Assembly: GCF_905220565.1 (NCBI RefSeq)
Contig: NC_059395.1
Span: 10,457,289 to 10,521,288, forward strand
Length of the DNA: 64,000 bases
From: Melitaea cinxia
Taxonomy: Eukaryota > Arthropoda > Insecta > Lepidoptera > Nymphalidae
Direction of reading: 5' to 3'
Shown here in pieces: positions 58,707 through 64,000 of the stretch; positions within the stretch are counted from its first letter, which is position 1, and each line of letters starts with the position of its first letter. The translations under genes and the position numbers were made by a program. Below the pieces are notes generated by a model. It did no database searches and was not told where the DNA came from. It saw nothing but the letters and a program-made list of their open reading frames with translations.

Positions 58707-58709
58707 TAA

Positions 58710-59672
58710 GTGTATATTGTAAGTAGAACATAAGTATACATATATTGTAACTAGGAAATAAGTGTAAATTTAGACAGTAGATTAGATAATAAAAATAATA
58801 AAATGTTCAGAAATTATAAATGAATGAATGATAAGTGATCAAAAAGTACTTGTAAGGGAAAAAAGAACCGGCAGCGTCGGACCACGTCCTAAGTTTTACT
58901 AGGCAGTCACAGGACTGTCGATCCGTAGTTTTTATGGTAGATCGCCTGTGGTATTAATATAATTATAATGCATGTTTAACAAAAGGCATAGACATTTGGA
59001 GCCCGTGGATGGTAATTAAAAAAAATGTAATTACTAACATCCTTTGAAAATGTTATAAGTTGCAAAGGCATTATTAGCGCAAGATATTTTGATATTTTTC
59101 TGGCGCCCTATTTTTACATCCTAAAACCAAATCAGGCTTATTACAAAAAATATAATTACCATATGTTCATCCTTTAGACCAGCGATTTTCAAACTATTTA
59201 GGACAAAATACCCCTTTTCCAAAACAAACTGATACCTTAGATTCTCATAGTTAAATAGCTTTAAAAATCTCGTCACTTATTTTTTTTTTCCTATTAATTA
59301 TTAATACAAATTTAAAAACTGCAGCTTTTATTTATATCGACACCTGATAAAAACTTATCACTGGGAATCTTTGGGTTAGACTGTACAAAAGTCAAAATAG
59401 AGGACTGGAATATATAAATTTTTGTATTGACGTATTTATTGTAGACAAATCAAAATTCAAGCATTTTGCTTGAAAATGCTTGAAAAAAAAATACATCTGG
59501 TTTCTAAAATGATTAGTTTTATATATTTCGCCTTTTAAGCAAACATGTTCGACAAACGCTAATTTTTTACCTAACCAAGAAGGTCAATGTATTTGTTCGA
59601 AGAAATACATAATAAAAAATCTAAATGTAATAAAAGTAAAAAACAGCTAAATGAAAAAATTTTCTGTTACAG
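58710..59672. other. intronic stretch before Membrin exon 4
   Basis: Includes a hAT-like end phrase (59186-59205, CAGCGATTTTCAAACTATTT) without a partner end. No gene. Confidence 0.45.
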
Positions 59673-59881
59673 GGTCAAACATTTTGGACACGCTGAGATA
59701 TAATCGTGAAACATTAAAAGGTGCTCATCGAAGGCTAATAGACCTTGCAAACACCTTAGGTCTTTCCAACGCCACCATATCCCTCATAGAAAGAAGAGTC
59801 TCACAAGACAAATACGTCCTCTTCGGAGGAATGCTCGTCACTCTAGCTGTGATTGTACTGGTGATCATATATCTTGTATAA
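59673..59881 (+). CDS. Membrin: Membrin exon 4 (SNARE motif and membrane anchor)
   Basis: After the acceptor TTCTGTTACAG, the G from exon 3 completes Gly140, the residue equivalent to human Gly144 at layer -3. The exon encodes the SNARE helix (G-S-N-I-L-D-T-L-R) and the conserved L-A-N-T-L-G-L-S-N block. It ends with a C-terminal anchor at residues about 187-208 (Y-V-L-F-G-G-M-L-V-T-L-A-V), with no lumenal tail, placing the SNARE on Golgi/ER-Golgi membranes. Residue 150 is Asn where the human and fly proteins, as I recall them, have the zero-layer Gln. An apparent ATG at 59651 is intronic. The stop is TAA at 59879-59881. Confidence 0.93.
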
Positions 59882-59904
59882 TGTATAGTTATGAGTATTT
59901 GCGA

Positions 59905-59910
59905 AATAAA
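59905..59910 (+). terminator. Membrin polyadenylation signal
   Basis: AATAAA 24 bases after the stop codon; the likely cleavage signal, giving a very short 3' UTR. Confidence 0.6.
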
Positions 59911-61025
59911 ATCTTTTTAAAGTTCTGCTAAAGGAGAGTTATTAATATAATTATATAAACGTATAGGATATATTTGCGTCATAGCGTTACAAAGAAACTG
60001 AAATAGCTTTAAGTATTCATAGTTTTTGAAGAGGAAATATTAAAATGTATTGTTATTATATCTATGACTTTAATTTCTTTATTTGTATTTTACTTTGATT
60101 CAACAATAAAAAGTATTATTTATTTAATAAGTAGAGAATATAATTGGAATTCTAGAAAAGTAACAAACCTTGCAGTAGGTAGTAATTAACAATTTAAAAT
60201 TTCATCTTTATTAAACGTAAGTAAGTAGTTAGAGAGATTATTGAAATTGACTGTTAGGAGTAACTATTATTATAACTACTACCATTATATTAAATTATTA
60301 GAAAAGTGCCGATTACTTGCCATTTATCATAATATCTGATAATTATTAGCTAGACCTTTTAAAAAGTTTTGATCTTCAAGAACTTGGTTGTAGAAAAAAA
60401 TTAAGACATCGATGTTATCTTTATCAAAAACTAGCTGCCCGGACAGACTTCGTTCTTTCAAAAGTTAATTGTAATTTTTTTTAATTTTTTTTTTTTTTTC
60501 GTATTAATACCTTCCGTGGGCCTTAAGGAACATACAAAAAATAAATTAGCCGAATGGGTCGAGTCGAACTCGAGTTATGGCGCTTAGCAACATTCATTTT
60601 TATTTATATAGAAGATGACAGGTAGGGGTCAAAGTAACGAGTTGTTTGTATAGGTCAACCAGATGTTTATTGTAGTCTGAGCGCTGCTTTTTTTTCGGAC
60701 TCCACAAAAGAATTCTTATCCGACTGGGAGCAATTGAGTATTTTGTATTTATTATTTATTTACCTTATTGACATGGAAAGTGTAACAAGAGAAACATTTT
60801 ACTAGATTTCGTTTTAAATTATTAAATATAATCTTACCGCCATAAGTTTCATGAAATGTTGCGACCAAGAGATTAACGTAGATTAGTAAGCCGTCCCTCA
60901 TGCATTTTTAATTTCATACAACAATACAACAGATAAGAGAAGCAGTGAAATAAAACTCATCCTCACAACATCAGAACATTTATTTAAAAAAATGGCAGTG
61001 AATGTAATCTTGAATCACCATTAAT
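59911..61025. other. intergenic stretch between convergent genes
   Basis: AT-rich; contains the Helitron at 60431-60612. It probably includes the 3' UTR of the minus-strand gene ending at 61026 (TTTATT at 60970-60975, reverse AATAAA, is a candidate signal). Confidence 0.55.
60431..60612 (-). mobile_element. non-autonomous Helitron, short
   Basis: On the minus strand it begins TCTATATAAATAAAAATGAATG and ends GTCCGGGCAGCTAG (60431-60434). The body shares GCTAAGCGC and CTCGAG..CG..GACC phrases with 21654-21946. Confidence 0.65.
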
Positions 61026-61277
61026 CTACTGGCCACGTTTATCAGGATCGCAGAATGGCAACCCTGGTTCTACGTGCGGGCAAGAGAAGGAAACATCTTC
61101 TGTCCTTGTCTCACACGGTTTTTCATTTAAAGGTTCATTGCAGGCGTCCAGGGGAGGCATTGCCTCTTGCGGATAGGCGGAGACTCGTACTGCAGCTGGC
61201 GAAATTAGCGGCACCTCACGACGAAGATTTTTGACCTTATCGTAGGCGTCCGGTTGTAAACGCATATAATCGGGTAC
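61026..61277 (-). CDS. PP1-docking-motif protein, last coding exon
   Basis: Last of five exons seen of an unidentified minus-strand gene. The acceptor is ACATTTAG before 61277; the exon starts in phase 0 (V-P-D-Y-M-R-L) and ends at TAG (61026-61028). It encodes 83 residues without membrane segments: a basic part (K-V-K-N-L-R-R-E-V), a Pro/Ala-rich middle and five Cys in the last 40 residues, ending D-P-D-K-R-G-Q. GC content is well above the flanks. It is convergent with Membrin. The family is not recognised. Confidence 0.8.
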   Translation of the reverse strand, partial: VPDYMRLQPDAYDKVKNLRREVPLISPAAVRVSAYPQEAMPPLDACNEPLNEKPCETRTEDVSFSCPHVEPGLPFCDPDKRGQ

Positions 61278-61690
61278 CTAAATGTGTATTAAAACTTTGT
61301 TGATAAAATAAATTTAGTAGGTTCTAATCATGACTTTTTACAAAATCTGTAGAATGTAGTTTAATTACGTATGTCAATGCCAAACTGGAAAAGGTTGGTT
61401 AACAACAGTTTGTTATCCAACCTTTGACCCTAATATCCATATGTATAGCACGAAATACTTTAGTAATTTGTTGTTTGTTAATTCAAACGAGGTAATCTAG
61501 TACATTTTGATGGATATGAAACAAACAGACAAAAACGTTCTGGCTCCTACTTATCTCATACAGATCCCAGTAGCTTAATTATTTTTTGTTAAATATCTCC
61601 CTTGTAGTCTATACATTATAAGAGATTTTGCTCGTAGGCGTAGCATAGAAGAAGAAGGTAATATGTGAAAATGCATAATTATCATCATTC

Positions 61691-61806
61691 CATCATCATC
61701 ATTACAGCCTATACAGTTCACTGCTGGACATAGGCCTCCACAAGTTCACGCCAAAAATAGCGCGAGCTCATGTGATTTGCCCATAGTCACCACCCTGGGC
61801 TGGCGG
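61691..61806 (-). mobile_element. RTE-tailed SINE, 3' fragment
   Basis: (CAT)n then ATTACAGCCTATACAGTTCACTGC and the reversed tail; truncated at CTGGCGG. It lies in the intron between the last two exons of the PP1-docking-motif gene. Confidence 0.65.
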
Positions 61807-61991
61807 TATAATTATGTTTGTTGGCTAAAGTAAAATGCTAGGTATCATTAACTGAAGAACTAATATATAATCTACTCAATAAATATAATGGACGCTATAA
61901 ACGAAAAAAATCAGGTAAATGTTGTTTAATCTTCAATAGTAACTACTGCATTAACAACTACATAATACAATTAAAAACAATGCATTTTCAC

Positions 61992-62144
61992 CTCTTTACA
62001 ATCGACGCCGTACGAGCCAAGGTATCCCGGCAAATGAGGTTTCGCCGGGGCTTCATCGCCCGTTGCGTTTTGTACTTGTTCGCTCGGAACGATTTCGTAC
62101 GGGCATAAATCTCCAGCGCGGCGTTCCGCACGTTCCATTGCGTC
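61992..62144 (-). CDS. PP1-docking-motif protein, penultimate exon
   Basis: 153 bp, phase 0 at both ends, between the acceptor AACATTAG (before 62144) and a donor GTGAAA (61986-61991). Encodes 51 residues: an acidic/basic start (M-E-R-A-E-R-R-A-G-D), then a Pro-rich stretch and P-G-Y-L-G-S-Y-G-V-D. Longer frames in other phases at this place are shadows. Confidence 0.8.
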
Positions 62145-62706
62145 CTAATGTTAATAAATATACATGTATCGATCATGATATATGGGATAAGGGGCAGAGG
62201 ATATTATTGATCAATCTCTGCCGACAAATGAGCATGCATGGTACTGACTTTCTCTATAAATAAACTGTTGGCACCGATACCCCGATAATGTTAACGCTTA
62301 TGAAGTACGTGCTTTAGATTTATAGGGTCTGTTTCAATAAATAGATGGAGTAGGTACATTCTTATTTTCCGAAACCAAGTTCAGCTTTAAATAGATGTCG
62401 ACAATAATGGATATTCCCGCTTGTAAGTTTTTAAGATTGTTTTTATTGATATTACTACAACCATACAGGTAACTCTGAAAAAGTTTTAAAATACCACAAT
62501 GCTAAGCAAACGTTTTTTTTTTTTCTATATAAGCGAAAGGTAAGTGGGACGTGTTCTCCGAGCCCCGTTGGGGAAACCCATTAGGTTAGGACACACACAG
62601 ACTTAAAAAAAATGCTAGTACAAATACAAGTATAAGCCACGAACAAAAATGAACTTTTTTTGGATATTGCTATACCAATAGAATTTATTGTCAGTGTATA
62701 ACTCAC

Positions 62707-62908
62707 TGCATCCTTAAATTTATCGCAGAAGTCCTTATCTTCATTATAATGTGGTTGTTGTCCTGGGGGATACGTCGAGTGTTTAGCGGGCTCGCGTCGT
62801 TCTTCGACAGCCGGTCCACTGAAGCAGACAACCTTCTGATGATCATCTCGAGCGGCCCCCGATTTGAGTATACCCTTCAACGGTACTACGTTGTCGCATG
62901 TTGCCTTA
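62707..62908 (-). CDS. PP1-docking-motif protein, exon with SILK and RVxF motifs
   Basis: 202 bp between the acceptor TTTTTCGCAG and the donor GTGAGT (62701-62706). It completes a split Ser codon from the previous exon. It contains G-I-L-K (62863-62874), preceded by K as in PP1 inhibitor-2, and 13 residues on K-V-V-C-F (62821-62835), which fits the RVxF consensus. SILK placed N-terminal to RVxF is the known arrangement in PP1 regulators. The protein is therefore probably a targeting or inhibitory subunit of protein phosphatase 1. The rest is polar and Pro-rich, likely disordered. The function is inferred from motifs only. Confidence 0.8.
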
Positions 62909-63283
62909 CTGCGAAAAACAATGAGATATATAAATTATATTATGTAGTTACATTTTGTATTAGAATTTTTCTAAATCTTATCTACTTAAGCATCTTTAGA
63001 AATGTATTGGTCTTACATAATGTATCTTTTATAATAATGTAAAATGAAAGAATTATTATAATCGGTTCAGTAGAGTTGAAAAGTTCGATTACTACGAAAT
63101 CTAATATCTTTTTCTAGCTTTATTATATTCTTTCACGTAGATATTTATTGGTAGATACTCTTAATTTTGTTTTATCTTAATGACCTGTCAATTGCAACAA
63201 TCACAGCAGTTCGTCAGGTGGGTACCTTAAGATGCGTCTTCATAATTATTATAACATAAGAACCATATAAAAACTTAAATCAC

Positions 63284-63492
63284 CTCTGTCTAACCATACG
63301 CAGGGAGTCGTCATAAGAGATACGGTCCGTGGTCATGGGCGGTGTGGGAGGACGTGGCGGCGCTGCGCTCCCTTCCACCACGTCTAGCGCGGTGAGACAC
63401 CGCTCCATGGCGTTCGGTTCCGCTACCGCCGCTTGCCCAATCTTCGCCAAATGCGCTCTCATCTCTTCTGCTTGTTCCTCTCGAACTGCATC
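63284..63492 (-). CDS. PP1-docking-motif protein, upstream exon
   Basis: 209 bp after the acceptor TTTTAAACAG, ending at a donor GTGATT (63278-63283) with two bases of a Ser codon. Encodes 69 residues: a helical charged segment (R-E-E-Q-A-E-E-M-R-A-H-L-A-K-I), then a Pro-rich loop (P-P-R-P-P-T-P-P) and D-R-I-S-Y-D-D-S. An ATG in the upstream intron is not the start; the frame enters through the acceptor. Confidence 0.8.
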
Positions 63493-63939
63493 CTGTTTAA
63501 AATTCATTATACATTATTGAGAGCTCAAATAGACCAAACACCTGAGTATGCTGTTGTAATTGTAACGCAATGGTAGATGAGTGGTCATTGTGGTCTAATC
63601 AATAGATACTGTAATCGTTTTGATAGTTTGATAACTTAATAACTTAATAGTGTAACAACAGTTAAGTATATTACGGTAAAAGATAACATTAAATTTGTAA
63701 ATAAGCAATACTCGAATTCAGAACAAGAACAATAATAATCGACTTAAATTTTTTAAATACATTTCAATAAAGATAGATTAAACATGTTTCTGATTTATAT
63801 TTTTTAAACAGCAATCTCGTATAACGATTAGTACCTACTGTATGTATATTCGTACATTTGAAGTAATTAATGCTAGACATTAGTTACTATGATCTGTGAA
63901 TAATATGCAACCAAATTTATGGAATATTCATTTGCTAAC
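63493..63939. other. intron
   Basis: AT-rich, between the donor GTTAGC and the acceptor AAACAG of the minus-strand gene. Nothing else seen. Confidence 0.7.
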
Positions 63940-64000
63940 CTCGAGTTCATCTTTCAAATTGCCTTCTCTCATGTGATAGTTGCGAACATTATCAATAACT
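63940..64000 (-). CDS. PP1-docking-motif protein, partial exon at window edge
   Basis: On the minus strand an open frame (V-I-D-N-V-R-N-Y-H-M-R-E-G-N-L-K-D-E-L-E) reaches the donor GTTAGC (63934-63939) in phase 0, fitting the next exon at 63492. The exon continues past the window edge. The charged helical character continues into the next exon and may form a coiled coil. Confidence 0.7.

Larger units (their letters stand above)
44148..59672. other. Membrin intron 3 (15.5 kb), repeat-filled
   Basis: Runs from GTTTGA to TTCTGTTACAG. It holds composite copy 3, AACCGACTTC-family copies, SINEs, Helitrons and a Harbinger-type MITE, each listed separately. No nested gene could be supported. A minus-strand donor-like GTAAGT at 55829-55834 follows GC-richer DNA (55835-55890) but lacks a convincing frame. 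Confidence 0.85.

Noticed and set aside
61988..62263. Frames on both strands at the penultimate exon of the PP1-motif gene
   Set aside because: Splice sites and phase select another frame (61992-62144).

Overview
The window is AT-rich, intron-rich, repeat-dense animal nuclear DNA. The repeats point to a butterfly or moth (Lepidoptera): short retroelements sharing an RTE-type 3' tail, many non-autonomous Helitrons ending CTAG after GC-rich hairpins, and a family starting AACCGACTTCAAA that carries long (TA)n tracts. Species cannot be named from the sequence. There is no operon structure, tRNA, rRNA or CRISPR array. Real coding sequence is a small fraction of the 64 kb.

Layout. 1-2430: 5' part of an LTR retroelement on the minus strand (LTR, tRNA-Arg-type primer site, a small one-pass membrane ORF, gag, start of protease/pol), cut by the window edge. 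2431-39000: mostly non-coding DNA with Helitrons, SINEs, an RTE nested in a Helitron, an unusual reverse transcriptase remnant, a Helitron helicase remnant, two copies of a composite repeat (one holding a solo LTR), and a 784-bp near-perfect hairpin. Two minus-strand exons (5597-5729 and 16295-16614) have matching splice phase and probably belong to one unidentified host gene that continues to the left.

39436-40185: an uninterrupted M6/proteolipid-family membrane protein gene on the minus strand. 41148-59881: a complete four-exon Membrin/GOSR2 Golgi SNARE gene on the plus strand, divergent from M6 across 962 bp. Its intron 2 holds a broken LINE and its 15.5-kb intron 3 is packed with repeats. 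61026-64000: the last five exons of an unidentified minus-strand gene, convergent with Membrin, whose product carries a SILK motif followed by an RVxF motif, the usual docking pair for protein phosphatase 1.

The host genes look like unrelated neighbours. Observations most worth a second look are the small membrane ORF upstream of gag (resembling fusion-associated small transmembrane proteins), the 784-bp hairpin, the three composite repeats with variable 130-bp arrays, the single-exon M6 gene, the Asn at the predicted zero layer of Membrin, and the PP1-docking pair.
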